A stretch of 64,000 bases of DNA from Agaricicola taiwanensis (GTDB taxonomy: Bacteria; Pseudomonadota; Alphaproteobacteria; Rhizobiales; Methylopilaceae): NCBI RefSeq assembly GCF_014635245.1, contig NZ_BMCP01000001.1, forward strand, positions 1-64,000. The letters are read 5' to 3'. Below the pieces are notes generated by a model that saw nothing but the letters and a program-made list of their open reading frames with translations, was not told the origin of the DNA and did not search any database. Within the stretch, counting starts at the first letter, position 1, and each line of letters opens with the position of its first letter. The translations under genes were made by a program, and so were the position numbers. This document shows positions 11,811 through 23,975 of the stretch, one piece after another.

Positions 11811-12320
11811 ATGACCAATCCCGAGAGCCTCCCTTACCGCCCCTGCGTCGGCATCATGCTGCTGAATGCCGAGAACAAGGTCTTCATCGGCCGCCGCGCC
11901 GATGCTCCCGACGATCCGGAGGGACCCGGCCAATGGTGGCAGATGCCGCAGGGCGGCATCGACGAGGGCGAGGATACCTGGCTGGCAGCGCTGCGCGAGT
12001 TACACGAGGAAACCAGCGTCAGATCGGTGGAGAAGCTCGCTGAGACCGATGGCTGGCTGACCTATGACTTCCCGCCCGGCGTCGTTGGACAGCGCTGGAA
12101 GAACGTTTTCCGCGGCCAGAAGCAGAAGTGGTATGCCGTGCGCCTCACCGGGCCCGAAAGCGAGATCGATGTGCTGACCCCCGGCGGCGGCGCTCACAAG
12201 GCTGAGTTCTCGGTCTGGCGCTGGGAAGACATGGACCGCGTGCCGGAGCTCATCATCCCCTTCAAGCGGGAGGTTTACCTCCAGGTGATCGATCGTTTTC
12301 GTCATCTGGTACAGGGTTGA
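11811..12320 (+). CDS. rppH: RNA pyrophosphohydrolase
   Basis: Nudix hydrolase that removes pyrophosphate from mRNA 5' ends, exposing them to RNase E, or hydrolyses dinucleoside polyphosphates. 169 aa from the ATG at 11811. [12 protein letters not shown] opens the fold; [14 protein letters not shown] runs into the Nudix box, ending [26 protein letters not shown] is the usual RppH/IalA central segment. Its 3' end overlaps the opposite-strand DUF2167 gene by 59 nt. Confidence 0.93.
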   Translation: MTNPESLPYRPCVGIMLLNAENKVFIGRRADAPDDPEGPGQWWQMPQGGIDEGEDTWLAALRELHEETSVRSVEKLAETDGWLTYDFPPGVVGQRWKNVFRGQKQKWYAVRLTGPESEIDVLTPGGGAHKAEFSVWRWEDMDRVPELIIPFKREVYLQVIDRFRHLVQG

Positions 12321-13227
12321 TATCGTCCTGCGCCGGGAGCTCGGATGCCGAGGGCGTTGGCGCGGCCTTGGACCCGCCTTTGAACAGCCGCTTCACGAAG
12401 ACGAACGGCAGGAGAAGCAGTATCCAGAGCTTTTTGGCGAAAGCGAGTAGAACGGCTATCAGCCCCGTGGCGGCTTCCTTGCCGTACTTTACGCCTGTCA
12501 GTGCAGCTAGAACGCCTACCGCGCCGCCTGCGGCGATTTTATCGCCCGATGTAAACTCCGCGTAAGAGGTTCCTGGTTTCGAGGTGTAAAGTCTGAGCGC
12601 TTGATCGGCTAGGCTGCGCATGTCCAGCGCGGACGCGTTCATGTCGGCGGGGACAATCGAGAACTGAATGTAGCCGTGGCGGTCCAGAAGCCCGGCCCGA
12701 GCATTGATCACGCGCTCGCCGTCCCAGTCCATAATGAACGAGTAAAATAGGTAGCCTGCATCCTTATGAAGCGTCGGGCGTACCTGCCAGCCGATGGGGA
12801 CGATCTCCTGGCCCAGACGTTCACCCTGCTTCCTGAGGCTCTCTGCGAGGCTGTTCCAGATCTCCTCAATGGCCTCAGCGGACGAGGCATCCCAGTCGCT
12901 CGTATCGATGTATCCATCGCCCATCGGCTTGGCGATGATAAGCGTATCGATTCCATCCGCCGGCACAAACACCAGCGCGTCGAGGGCAGCGCAGCCCGCA
13001 GGGTCGAAACCCCACTCTGTCGTCACAAAGGTGCAGCGCTCTTCGGCGTTAAGATAGAGAGCGCCGCCGGATGCTGGACGGATTTCGCCGCGTGATAAAG
13101 TCAGCGGCGCGGAAAAATTTATGGGGTTGTAGTTGACCTCCTGCGCGGCAACCAGAGCCGGCTCCGTCAGGAAAAAAGCCATCGAAATGGCAACGAGCGA
13201 GAAGTGCTCGAGCAAGAACCTACGCAT
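12262..13227 (-). CDS. DUF2167 family membrane protein
   Basis: 321 aa from the ATG at 13227. A signal peptide ([20 protein letters not shown], cleaved after VAAQ) precedes a globular region, then a C-terminal hydrophobic pair ([20 protein letters not shown] and [21 protein letters not shown]) and a polar tail. The [10 protein letters not shown] and [10 protein letters not shown] segments are recognisable from DUF2167 proteins; no function is established. Base composition is slightly less GC-rich than the neighbours, and the tail overlaps rppH by 59 nt, so it may be a later insertion between rppH and atpC. Confidence 0.75.
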   Translation of the reverse strand: MRRFLLEHFSLVAISMAFFLTEPALVAAQEVNYNPINFSAPLTLSRGEIRPASGGALYLNAEERCTFVTTEWGFDPAGCAALDALVFVPADGIDTLIIAKPMGDGYIDTSDWDASSAEAIEEIWNSLAESLRKQGERLGQEIVPIGWQVRPTLHKDAGYLFYSFIMDWDGERVINARAGLLDRHGYIQFSIVPADMNASALDMRSLADQALRLYTSKPGTSYAEFTSGDKIAAGGAVGVLAALTGVKYGKEAATGLIAVLLAFAKKLWILLLLPFVFVKRLFKGGSKAAPTPSASELPAQDDINPVPDDENDRSPGGKPPA

Positions 13228-13305
13228 GATTGCCCCCGCGTGATGCGCATAACCCCTGTCTGCCGATGATACGCGCAAGCGGTATGGTTGACGATAAGTT
13301 GATGC

Positions 13306-13334
13306 AAAAAAACCGCCCGGAGGCGGCCTTTTTT
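13306..13334. terminator. Bidirectional intrinsic terminator after atpC
   Basis: CCGCC (13313-13317) and GGCGG (13322-13326) form a hairpin flanked by seven A (13306-13312) and six T (13329-13334), so it can act in both directions. On the minus strand it ends the atpHAGDC operon 28 bp after atpC and insulates the DUF2167 gene. Confidence 0.85.
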
Positions 13335-13361
13335 CGACACCAGACTTAATAGTTGCGAAGC

Positions 13362-13784
13362 TCAATGCGCGGCGGCAACCGTACCGCCCAACGCGCTCTG
13401 GATTTCACGCATGCGGTTGAGGCGCTCTTCCGCCTTGCGCCGGGTTTCCTCGGTCGAGGCATCGGCGACATCTTCCTCGGCGTTCTTGATCTCCTGGGCG
13501 ATCCGGGCCGCGTCCAGCTCCTCGAAGGGAATGGCTTCCTCGGCAAGGATGGTCAGGCCCTTCTCTGGCGTCACCTCGGCAAAGCCGCCGCGCACGAAGA
13601 AACGCCGCTGCGGAGCCGTGCCTCCCTCCACCGTCACGATGCCCGGCTTCAGGGTCGAGATGAACGGCGCATGTCCGGCAAGAATCATGAACTCGCCTTC
13701 GCTGCCGGGCGCAATCACGCCCTCGACCTGGTCGGAAATCAGGAGTCGTTCGGGAGAGACGAGATCGAAGGGAAAGGCGACCAT
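13362..13784 (-). CDS. atpC: F1 ATP synthase subunit epsilon
   Basis: Central-stalk subunit of F1. 140 aa. The N-terminal beta-sandwich is clear (FPFDLVSPERLLISDQVEGVI, GEFMILAGHAPFISTLKPGI, FFVRGGFAEVTPEKGLTILAEEA), followed by the helical hairpin (ARIAQEIKNAEEDVADASTE, then RLNRMREIQSALGG). Last gene of the atp operon, separated from atpD by an unrelated small membrane-protein gene, with a terminator just downstream. Confidence 0.95.
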   Translation of the reverse strand: MVAFPFDLVSPERLLISDQVEGVIAPGSEGEFMILAGHAPFISTLKPGIVTVEGGTAPQRRFFVRGGFAEVTPEKGLTILAEEAIPFEELDAARIAQEIKNAEEDVADASTEETRRKAEERLNRMREIQSALGGTVAAAH

Positions 13785-13805
13785 GAGAGACTATCCTCGG
13801 GAAAA

Positions 13806-14051
13806 TCAGGCGCGGCCGCGGCCGGCAATGAAGCCGACGCCGAGGCCGACGATGGCGCCTATCACGGCAAAGATGCCGATGTGCGTCATCTGATCACTGG
13901 TCAGTTCACCGCCGCCCTGGGCGGTGCCGGTGCCGGTGACCTCTATGTTGACGCCGGGCAGCTTGATCTCGGCGCTTTCGGGACGCGTGACATAGCCCGC
14001 CAGCGCGCCGGCGACGAGACCCAGAATGAGGCAGATAACCTTGATGTTCAT
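13806..14051 (-). CDS. Small two-helix membrane protein inside the atp operon
   Basis: 81 aa, function not recognised. Residues 4-22 (KVICLILGLVAGALAGYVT) and 57-77 (HIGIFAVIGAIVGLGVGFIAG) are strongly hydrophobic and glycine-rich, leaving a loop of about 35 residues (IKLPGVNIEVTGTGTAQGGG). The gene lies between atpD (29-bp gap) and atpC (21-bp gap) on the same strand, where alphaproteobacterial operons normally have no gene. Glycine spacing resembles glycine-zipper membrane proteins. It is not AtpI, nor an F0 subunit: no proton-carrying acidic residue is placed in a helix. Confidence 0.7.
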   Translation of the reverse strand: MNIKVICLILGLVAGALAGYVTRPESAEIKLPGVNIEVTGTGTAQGGGELTSDQMTHIGIFAVIGAIVGLGVGFIAGRGRA

Positions 14052-14080
14052 AATGGATCTCGTTTTGAGCGTAGCAGGTC

Positions 14081-15547
<1,467 letters not shown>

Positions 15548-16420
15548 TCAGAGCGCTTCCGCGCCCGAGATGATCTCGATGAGTTCTTTGGTGATCTGCG
15601 CCTGGCGCGTCCGGTTGTAGTTCAGCGTAAGCTTCCGGATCATATCGCCGGCGTTGCGGGTCGCATTGTCCATGGCGCTCATGCGCGCACCCTGCTCGGA
15701 CGCCGCATTTTCAAGAAGCGCCTTGAACACTTGCACCGCGACATTGCGGGGCAGGAGTTCGGCGAGGATCTCGCTTTCCTCAGGCTCGTATTCATACGGC
15801 GCGGACGGACCTTCCACCTCAGCGGGAATGCTGGCGGGGATGATCTGCTGCGCTGTCGGGATCTGCTGGATGACGGAGCGGAACCGGGCGAAGAACAGCG
15901 TCGCGACGTCGAACTCTCCCTGCTCGAACAGCTCGAGCACCTTGTCGGTGATCGTTTCTGCTTCGCTGTAGCCGACCTGCTTGACGTGCTTCAGGTCGAC
16001 AACCTCGATGATGCGGCTGCCGAACTGCCGGCGCAGGATGTCATATCCCTTGCGGCCGACGCAGAGGATCTTGACCTCTTTGCCTTCGGCGATCAGCCGG
16101 TTGGCATGGTCGCGGGCAAGGCGGGCGATGGACGAGTTGAACGCACCGCAGAGGCCGCGCTCGGCCGTTGCGACAACCAGGAGATGGACCTGATCCTTGC
16201 CGGTGCCGCCGAGGAGCCGGGGCGCATCGGGCGTCCCGGCGATGGCGGTCGCCAGGTTCGCAAGAACCTGCTCGACACGTTCGGCGTAGGGACGCGCGGC
16301 TTCCGCCCGGGTCTGGGCGCGACGCAGCTTCGCCGCGGCGACCATCTGCATCGCCTTGGTGATCTTCTGCGTCGCCTTGACCGAGGCGATCCGGTTGCGA
16401 AGTTCCTTGAGACTGGCCAT
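15548..16420 (-). CDS. atpG: F1 ATP synthase subunit gamma
   Basis: Rotor shaft of F1. 290 aa. The N-terminal coiled coil ([24 protein letters not shown]) and C-terminal coiled coil ([20 protein letters not shown], then [19 protein letters not shown]) carry the two highly conserved signatures, and [13 protein letters not shown] marks the Rossmann-like middle domain. Position between atpA and atpD is standard. Confidence 0.97.
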   Translation of the reverse strand: MASLKELRNRIASVKATQKITKAMQMVAAAKLRRAQTRAEAARPYAERVEQVLANLATAIAGTPDAPRLLGGTGKDQVHLLVVATAERGLCGAFNSSIARLARDHANRLIAEGKEVKILCVGRKGYDILRRQFGSRIIEVVDLKHVKQVGYSEAETITDKVLELFEQGEFDVATLFFARFRSVIQQIPTAQQIIPASIPAEVEGPSAPYEYEPEESEILAELLPRNVAVQVFKALLENAASEQGARMSAMDNATRNAGDMIRKLTLNYNRTRQAQITKELIEIISGAEAL

Positions 16421-16440
16421 GGAGCGCGCCCGTCAGACCA

Positions 16441-17969
<1,529 letters not shown>

Positions 17970-17970
<1 letters not shown>

Positions 17971-18530
17971 CAGCCGACCTCTTTCATGGCAAGTTTGATT
18001 GAATTGAGCTTGGTACGCAGCGATGCATCGACCATGCGGCTGCCGACTTTCACGATGATGCCGCCAAGGATCGACGGATCGACCGTCACGTTCATGTTGA
18101 CGTCCTTGCCGACACTCTCGGCGAGCGCGGCACGCACGGCAGCAAGCTTGTCGTCCGCCAGGGGCCCGGCCACCGTCACCTGGGCGGTCACCTCACCGCG
18201 CGACTGCGCGACCAGCTGGCGATAGCCCCGGATCACGCTCGGCAGAGCGAACAGCCGGCGGTTCTGAGCGATGAGGCGAAGGAAATTTCCGGTCAGGCCG
18301 GTGATGCCTGCCTTGTCGAGGATGGCACCGATGGCCCGCAACTGATCGTCTGACGAGAAAACCGGGCTTTCGACGAGGCGCCGGAGATCGGCGCTATCGG
18401 CCATCATAGCCTCGAAACGGGTAAGATCGGCACCGATCGCATCGACGGCATTTGCTTCTTCGGCGAGGCTGAACAGCGCTGTCGCGTAGCGCCCTGCCAT
18501 GCCGCTTACAGTAAGATCGTCGTCCGCCAC
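17970..18530 (-). CDS. atpH: F1 ATP synthase subunit delta (OSCP)
   Basis: Peripheral-stalk attachment subunit of F1. 186 aa. [20 protein letters not shown] is the classic delta N-terminus and [20 protein letters not shown] the C-terminal signature. First gene of the atp operon; F0 genes are absent here, as expected for alphaproteobacteria, which keep F0 in a separate locus. Confidence 0.96.
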
Positions 18531-18665
18531 TCGCCTGTCTCTCGCGATCCGTTAGGCCAAGGAAAGAACGTCGCGGATTTCCCGCGTTCAAGCCCTTGGC
18601 GAAATACGTGGAATGCGCCGTTATCCGGCCGGCCCGCCGAACGCCCCCGTTCACGAGCCGGGCGT

Positions 18666-18694
18666 TGACTAACACAGCTTAACAATGGGTGCAA
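18666..18694 (-). promoter_or_regulatory. Candidate sigma-70-type promoter for atpHAGDC
   Basis: On the minus strand TTGCAC (18694-18689), a 17-nt spacer and TAGTCA (18671-18666), about 135 bp upstream of atpH within the 220-bp gap between priA and atpH. The -35 is reasonable and the -10 poor, so this is only a candidate. Confidence 0.3.
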
Positions 18695-18750
18695 CAGACC
18701 TTGAAGCATGTGGAATGGTTGATTTTTGCGGGCCTTGCGCATGAGGCGCG

Positions 18751-20913
18751 TCACAGGAAATTCAACGGGTCGATGTCCACAGTCACCGTGGTGTTTCCTG
18801 AAGGCTGCGGCGCCTCGGCCAACCACTGCCTGACGTAGCCAGACAGATCGAAGCCGCGCGGCGCCTTGACCGTCAGCCGCATCCGGTGCCGCCCGCGCAG
18901 CAGCGCGATCGCCGCTTCCGCGGGTCCAAGAATGCGCAGGTCGTCCGCCCGTGGCGCAGCCTGCGCCAGGCGGCGCGCGAAATGTTCGGCCGCCGGACGT
19001 TCCGCCGCCGAGACCACGAGACTGGCGATGCGCCCGAAGGGCGGCAGGCCCGCCGCCTCGCGCGTTTCCATTTCGGTTTCATAGAAGCCCGCGCGCTCGC
19101 CGGAGACGATGGCTTTCATCACCGGGTGCCGCGCGTCGAAGCTCTGCAGCACCGCGCGGCCGGCGACGGCGCCGCGGCCGGCCCGCCCCGTCACCTGGTC
19201 CAGCACCTGAAAGGTACGTTCCGCCGCACGCGGATCGGCCGTGCCGAGACCGAGATCGGCGTCGACCACGCCGACCAGCGCCAGGCCCGGAAAATTGTGG
19301 CCTTTCGTGACGAGCTGCGTGCCGATCACCAGATCGACCTGTCCCTCGGCGATCGTTTTCAGTTCGGCGCGAAGCTGATCGACCCCATGCATGAGATCGC
19401 TCGACAGGACCGAAAGCCGCGCCTCCGGAAACACCGCCCGCACCTCATCGGCCAGTCGCTCGACGCCCGGCCCCACCGGCGCAAGCTTGTCGGGCGTGTG
19501 GCAGGAGGGGCATTCCCTCGGAATGGGCTCGTTGTGGCCACAGTGGTGGCATGCGAGCTGACCGCGGTAGCGATGCTCCACCAGCCAGGCGGAGCAGTTG
19601 GGGCATTGCAGTCGATGCCCGCAGGCCCGACACAGCGTCAGCGGCGCATAGCCGCGCCGGTTCAGGAACAAGAGGGCCTGGTGGCCGGCGTCCAGCGTGG
19701 AACGCACCGCCCCCTCCAGATCGGGGCCGATGAAGCGGCCTCGCTGCGGTGGGCGGGCGACCATATCGGCGACCGCGATGGTGGGCAGCGCACGGGAGCC
19801 GAAGCGCTCCGGCAGCAGGAGGTGGTCGTAACGGCCACGGGCAGCGTTGGCGCGTGTTTCGAGCGAGGGTGTCGCCGACACCAATGCGATCGGGCAGGCG
19901 GCAAGGGTTGCGCGCACAACCGCCATGTCCCGTGCGTGATAGATCGGCATCTCCTCCTGCTTGAAGGCCGGGTCGTGCTCCTCATCCACGACGATGAGGC
20001 CGAGGTCCCGGAACGGCAGAAAAAGCGCCGACCGCGCGCCCACCACGACCTTGGCCTCTCCCCTGGCCACCGCTTCCCAGGTCTTGGCACGCTGCTTCGA
20101 CGGCACGGTGGAATGCCAGGCCGCAGGCTCCGCCCCGAACCTGGCGGCGAAGCGTTCGATGACCGCGCCGGTCAGCGCGATTTCCGGTAGCATCACCAGG
20201 GCTTGCCGCCCGAGCCGGAGCGCCTCGGCCACGGCCTCAAGATAAACCTCGGTCTTACCTGAGCCGGTGACACCCTCCACAAGCGTGGCGGAAAAAGTCC
20301 GTGATCGCACCTTCTCGATCAGGGCCGTGGCAGCCGCCTGCTGCTGGTCCGAGAGCACCGGCGGGTGGTGATCTGGATCAAGAGATGGCAGCGGCTCCGG
20401 GGGAAGTTCCAGCCGCTCCAGCGCGCCTTCCCTCAAAAGCCCATCGACGACGCCGGAGGACACACCCGCCGCGGCCGCAAGCGAGGCTTTGCTCATCTGC
20501 GCCGATGCTGCCAGCACGGACAGCACCTTTTCCCGGGCCGGCGTCATCCGCCCGGGGCTGCGGCCGGTGGGCTGCAGGACGACACGCGGCGCCTCCTCGA
20601 CCGGATTGCCGCCGCGCGCCGCCATGCGCAGCACGATACCGCGCGGATTGAGCGTGTAGGCCGCCACCCAGTCCACGAACTGGATCAACTGTTCGGGCAA
20701 GGCGGTGCGATCCAGCTTGTCGATGATGTTCTTCAGCCGCGCTGGAGGAACGTCCTCCCCCGCGCCGCTCCAGACCACGCCGACCGCCTCCCGCCGCCCC
20801 AGCGGAACGTGCACGACATCGCCGGGGGCCACCTCCATGCCCTCGGGCACGCCATAGGTGAAGGCCCGGTCGAGCGCGACGGGGAGGAGGACTTGAGCGG
20901 TGTGGCGGATCAT
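18751..20913 (-). CDS. priA: Primosomal protein N' (PriA helicase)
   Basis: 3'-5' DNA helicase that reloads the replisome at stalled forks. 720 aa. N-terminal 3'-DNA-binding domain (ALDRAFTYGVPEGMEVAPGD), Walker A LVEGVTGSGKTEVYLE, DEEH motif (IVVDEEHDPAFKQEE), and zinc-binding cysteines in LCRACGHRLQCPNCSAW and CHHCGHNEPIPRECPSC, then the C-terminal helicase lobe (LVIGTQLVTKGHNFPGLALV). Starts within an ATGA overlap with the upstream VOC gene. Confidence 0.97.
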   Translation of the reverse strand: MIRHTAQVLLPVALDRAFTYGVPEGMEVAPGDVVHVPLGRREAVGVVWSGAGEDVPPARLKNIIDKLDRTALPEQLIQFVDWVAAYTLNPRGIVLRMAARGGNPVEEAPRVVLQPTGRSPGRMTPAREKVLSVLAASAQMSKASLAAAAGVSSGVVDGLLREGALERLELPPEPLPSLDPDHHPPVLSDQQQAAATALIEKVRSRTFSATLVEGVTGSGKTEVYLEAVAEALRLGRQALVMLPEIALTGAVIERFAARFGAEPAAWHSTVPSKQRAKTWEAVARGEAKVVVGARSALFLPFRDLGLIVVDEEHDPAFKQEEMPIYHARDMAVVRATLAACPIALVSATPSLETRANAARGRYDHLLLPERFGSRALPTIAVADMVARPPQRGRFIGPDLEGAVRSTLDAGHQALLFLNRRGYAPLTLCRACGHRLQCPNCSAWLVEHRYRGQLACHHCGHNEPIPRECPSCHTPDKLAPVGPGVERLADEVRAVFPEARLSVLSSDLMHGVDQLRAELKTIAEGQVDLVIGTQLVTKGHNFPGLALVGVVDADLGLGTADPRAAERTFQVLDQVTGRAGRGAVAGRAVLQSFDARHPVMKAIVSGERAGFYETEMETREAAGLPPFGRIASLVVSAAERPAAEHFARRLAQAAPRADDLRILGPAEAAIALLRGRHRMRLTVKAPRGFDLSGYVRQWLAEAPQPSGNTTVTVDIDPLNFL

Positions 20914-21302
20914 GCGGGCGTGTGGCAGACGGCTTCGATGTTGTGTCCATCAAGGTCGAGGACGAAGGCGGCATAATAATGCGGGTGATACTGCGGGCGA
21001 AGGCCTGGCGCACCATTATCTGTCGCACCTGCGGCAACGGCGGCCGCATGGAAGCCATCCACCTGTGCCCGGTTCTGTGCCGCGAACGCAATGTGCATGA
21101 AGGGTCTCGTCCGGCCCTCCGCTCCGATCCAGAAGAGCGGCTCGCCGTCTCGTCCAAAACCCGCCGCCGCGTGCAGGCTGATGTTGTCCTTGGCCGCGAT
21201 TTCCGTCATCAGACGAATGCCGAGCGGAGCGAGCGCGGCGGTGTAGAAGGCCTTCGAGCGCTCATAGTCCGCAACGCCGAAGCCCATGTGATCGATGATC
21301 AT
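20910..21302 (-). CDS. VOC (glyoxalase-fold) family protein
   Basis: 130 aa from the ATG at 21302. MIIDHMGFGVADYERSKAFY carries the first metal-ligand His of the vicinal oxygen chelate fold; MHIAFAAQNRAQVDGFHAAA and YYAAFVLDLDGHNIEAVCH give the second and third segments with a conserved His and Glu. Substrate unknown. It overlaps priA by 4 nt on the same strand, a coupling without obvious functional meaning, and is divergent from tal across 75 bp. Confidence 0.85.
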   Translation of the reverse strand: MIIDHMGFGVADYERSKAFYTAALAPLGIRLMTEIAAKDNISLHAAAGFGRDGEPLFWIGAEGRTRPFMHIAFAAQNRAQVDGFHAAAVAAGATDNGAPGLRPQYHPHYYAAFVLDLDGHNIEAVCHTPA

Positions 21303-21377
21303 GTGCAAGTTCCTTCTTGCGCCTGAAATAATGCTGGCCCATGACGGCGGGAAACACCATGGAAGGAAGCGTGGCAA

Positions 21378-22031
21378 ATGAAGTTCTTCGTTGATACTGC
21401 CGACATCGGCGAGATCAAGGCCTTGGCCGAACTGGGCCTTCTCGACGGCGTGACCACCAATCCCTCGCTGATTCTCAAGGCCAATCGGCCGATGCGCGAG
21501 ATCATCGCTGAGATCTGTGACGTGGTGGACGGCCCTGTTTCCGCGGAGGTCGCCGCAGTGGATGCCGACGGCATGATCGCCGAAGGACGCCACCTCGCCA
21601 AGATCGCCAGCAATGTCACCGTGAAGGTTCCCCTCACCTGGGACGGCCTCAAGGCCTGCCGGACACTCACCGGCGAGGGAACCATGGTCAACGTGACGCT
21701 CTGCTTTTCCGCCAATCAGGCGCTCCTTGCCGCCAAGGCCGGCGCCACCTTCATCTCCCCGTTCATCGGCCGCCTCGACGATCTTGGCGTCGACGGCATG
21801 GATCTGATCCGCGAGATCCGGGTGATCTACGACAACTACGACTTCAAAACGGAGATCCTGGCCGCCTCTATCCGCTCGGCCAATCACGTGAAGCTTGCCG
21901 CGCTTATCGGCGCCGATGTCGCCACCGTGCCGCCCTCGGTCCTGAAGAGCCTGGTACAGCACCAGCTCACCGACAAGGGCCTTGAGACCTTCGTCGCCGA
22001 TTGGAAGAAGACCGGCCAAAGCATCCTGTGA
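21378..22031 (+). CDS. tal: Transaldolase / fructose-6-phosphate aldolase family (TalC type)
   Basis: 217 aa, the short type of transaldolase. [34 protein letters not shown], the Schiff-base Lys83 in [29 protein letters not shown] and SPFIGRLDD are typical. It moves a dihydroxyacetone unit in the pentose phosphate pathway or acts as a fructose-6-phosphate aldolase; the sequence does not decide between them. GGAAGGA lies upstream of the ATG. First gene of a plus-strand run leading to the recombinase. Confidence 0.93.
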   Translation: MKFFVDTADIGEIKALAELGLLDGVTTNPSLILKANRPMREIIAEICDVVDGPVSAEVAAVDADGMIAEGRHLAKIASNVTVKVPLTWDGLKACRTLTGEGTMVNVTLCFSANQALLAAKAGATFISPFIGRLDDLGVDGMDLIREIRVIYDNYDFKTEILAASIRSANHVKLAALIGADVATVPPSVLKSLVQHQLTDKGLETFVADWKKTGQSIL

Positions 22032-22044
22032 AAGGTGAGACCCC

Positions 22045-22347
22045 ATGATCCTCGAACACGCCATTCTCCGCATCAAACCGGGCGAAGAGCAGAATTTTGA
22101 AGCCGCCTTCCCCGAGGCCATCACGCACATCTCGGCCAGCGAGGGCTTCCACGGCCTGGAACTGCGGCCATCCGTGGAGCGCGCCTCGACCTACCACCTG
22201 ATCGTGCGCTGGCGCAGCCTCGACGATCACACCGTCGGCTTCCGCGAATCCGAGCTCTTCGCCAAGTGGCGCGGCGTCATCGGGCCATTCTTCGCAAGCC
22301 CGCCCGAGGTCGAGCACTTCGCCGAGCCGGTCGCGGCCAAGGGCTGA
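22045..22347 (+). CDS. Antibiotic biosynthesis monooxygenase (ABM) domain protein
   Basis: 100 aa. A single ABM-type ferredoxin-like fold: MILEHAILRIKPGEEQNFEA, GFHGLELRPSVERASTYHLI, VRWRSLDDHTVGFRES, AKWRGVIGPFFASPP. ABM proteins include small-molecule monooxygenases, but many are uncharacterised. It follows tal after 13 bp and overlaps the cupin gene by 1 nt, so the three are probably cotranscribed. Confidence 0.85.
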   Translation: MILEHAILRIKPGEEQNFEAAFPEAITHISASEGFHGLELRPSVERASTYHLIVRWRSLDDHTVGFRESELFAKWRGVIGPFFASPPEVEHFAEPVAAKG

Positions 22348-22775
22348 TGACCGCCGAGGAGATCATCTCCTGTCTGGACCTCCGCCCTCACCCCGAGGGC
22401 GGCTGGTTCCGCGAAACCTTTCGTGACAACGCACACGGCCCTGAGCGCGGCCACAGCACGGCAATCTACTTTCTCCTGAAGAAGGGCGAGCGCTCGCATT
22501 GGCATCGCGTCCGGGACGCCAGCGAGACATGGCATCACTACGCCGGCGCGCCCTTGATCCTTTCCCTGTTCCAGGACGGTGACCGGGCGCCTCGCACGCT
22601 AACCTTAAGCGCCGATCTTCTGGCCGGCCATGAACCGCAGGCGGTGGTCCCACCGGACTGCTGGCAGGCGGCCGAAACGCTGGGCGACTGGACGCTGGTC
22701 GGCTGCACGGTGGCGCCCGGCTTCTCCTTCGAGGCCTTTGAGCTCGCGCCTCCCGGCTGGTCGCCGATCCCATAA
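22347..22775 (+). CDS. Cupin domain protein, DUF985 family
   Basis: 142 aa from the ATG at 22347, which overlaps the previous stop as TGATG. LDLRPHPEGGWFRETFRD, STAIYFLLKKGERSHWHR and TWHHYAGAPLILSL are hallmark segments of DUF985 cupins, with candidate metal-ligand histidines in SHWHR and WHH. The family is a small beta-barrel of unknown function. Last member of the tal-ABM-cupin unit. Confidence 0.88.
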   Translation: MTAEEIISCLDLRPHPEGGWFRETFRDNAHGPERGHSTAIYFLLKKGERSHWHRVRDASETWHHYAGAPLILSLFQDGDRAPRTLTLSADLLAGHEPQAVVPPDCWQAAETLGDWTLVGCTVAPGFSFEAFELAPPGWSPIP

Positions 22776-22822
22776 GACCATCGCAAAGCAATCTTAACCA
22801 TGCCGTCCGCACTCTCGTTGGC

Positions 22823-23788
22823 ATGAACGCTTCCGTCCCCGATCTCGGTCCTGTCTTTCCCATCGCGCCGGATGTGCGCGCGGCCTATGCGGCTTGGCTC
22901 GGTTATCTCACGGACGAACGCCGCGTCGCGGCAAAGACCGTGGAAGCCTATGGGCGCGACATGCGCTTCGTGCTGGGCTTCCTGTGTCAGCACCTGGGCT
23001 CTGCTCCATCGCTGCAAGAGATCGCCAGGCTTGCTCCGCGCGACATCAGGGCCTATCTGGCCGCGCGCCGCACCGAGGGCCTGACCAGCCGCTCGCTGAT
23101 GCGGGCTCTCGCCGCCTTCCGGTCTTTTGCCCGCTACGTCGATCCCAAGGGCATCGGATTGTCCGCCGCCCTCGCAGCTGTCCGTGCGCCCAAGGTCGCG
23201 CGAAGCCTGCCGAAACCCGTGGCACCTCTGCCCGCCCGTGCCATGACCGATCCTGAAACCCGCGCCGGCGAGGCCCGCGAACCCTGGGTGCTTGCGCGGG
23301 ACGCGGCGGTGCTGGCCTTGCTCTACGGATGCGGGTTGCGGATTTCCGAGGCTCTGTCCCTCACCCGTCGGGAGGCGCCCCAGGCGGGGCGCGCCATGAC
23401 CATCACCGGCAAGGGCGGCAAGCAGCGCAGCCTGCCGGTGATAGCTCCTGTCGCCCAGGCGGTGGAGGCCTATTTGTCCCTCTGCCCCTGGAACCTGCCC
23501 CCGGACGGCCCGCTGTTCGTGGGGGCCAAGGGCGGCCCCTTGTCGCCGCGGATCGTCCAGCGTGCCATGGAGGGGCTGCGTGGAGCACTGGGTCTTCCCG
23601 AGACCGCAACGCCCCATGCCCTGCGCCATTCCTTCGCGACACATCTCCTGTCGCGCGGTGGCGACCTGCGCAGCATTCAGGAACTTCTTGGCCACGCCAG
23701 CCTGTCGACGACCCAGATCTACACCGAAGTGGATTCCGCCCGGCTCATGGCCATTCATGCCGCCAGCCATCCCCGCGCGAGATTGTGA
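22823..23788 (+). CDS. xerC: Tyrosine recombinase XerC
   Basis: 321 aa. N-terminal SAM-like core-binding domain (YAAWLGYLTDERRVAAKTVE, RDIRAYLAARR) and a catalytic domain with all pentad residues: Arg in GCGLRISEALSL, Lys in TGKGGKQRSLPV, H-x-x-R in PHALRHSFATHLLSRG, His in LLGHASLSTTQIYT and its Tyr. XerC/XerD resolve chromosome dimers at dif. The housekeeping neighbourhood and full catalytic set argue for a chromosomal XerC, not a phage integrase; no att sites are visible. Confidence 0.9.
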   Translation: MNASVPDLGPVFPIAPDVRAAYAAWLGYLTDERRVAAKTVEAYGRDMRFVLGFLCQHLGSAPSLQEIARLAPRDIRAYLAARRTEGLTSRSLMRALAAFRSFARYVDPKGIGLSAALAAVRAPKVARSLPKPVAPLPARAMTDPETRAGEAREPWVLARDAAVLALLYGCGLRISEALSLTRREAPQAGRAMTITGKGGKQRSLPVIAPVAQAVEAYLSLCPWNLPPDGPLFVGAKGGPLSPRIVQRAMEGLRGALGLPETATPHALRHSFATHLLSRGGDLRSIQELLGHASLSTTQIYTEVDSARLMAIHAASHPRARL

Positions 23789-23921
23789 AGCGCTGCTGCA
23801 AAAATGCGGGCGGATGTCCCGCAGGGAATCTGTTAAGCTGCCACGAATTGTCGAAGCGGATCATGGCTTGACCCGGCCAAGCTGCTTCGGGCCTATCCTC
23901 CAAGTCGAGACCTCAAAGAAG

Positions 23922-23949
23922 AAAGGCCCGGACGTCGATCCGGGCCTTT
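23922..23949. terminator. Bidirectional terminator between xerC and lpdA
   Basis: Perfect 11-bp stem AAAGGCCCGGA (23922-23932) / TCCGGGCCTTT (23939-23949) with a CGTCGA loop, ending in T residues on the plus strand and, by symmetry, on the minus strand. It lies in the 187-bp gap between the two convergent stops, 26 bp beyond the lpdA stop at 23976. Confidence 0.85.
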
Positions 23950-23975
23950 CTGCTTTCGTGAAGCCAGGGAGCGCG

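Noticed and set aside
22823-23788. Phage integrase marking an integrated element
   Set aside because: The recombinase has XerC features and stable housekeeping neighbours on both sides; no direct repeats, tRNA-proximal att site or phage genes are visible.
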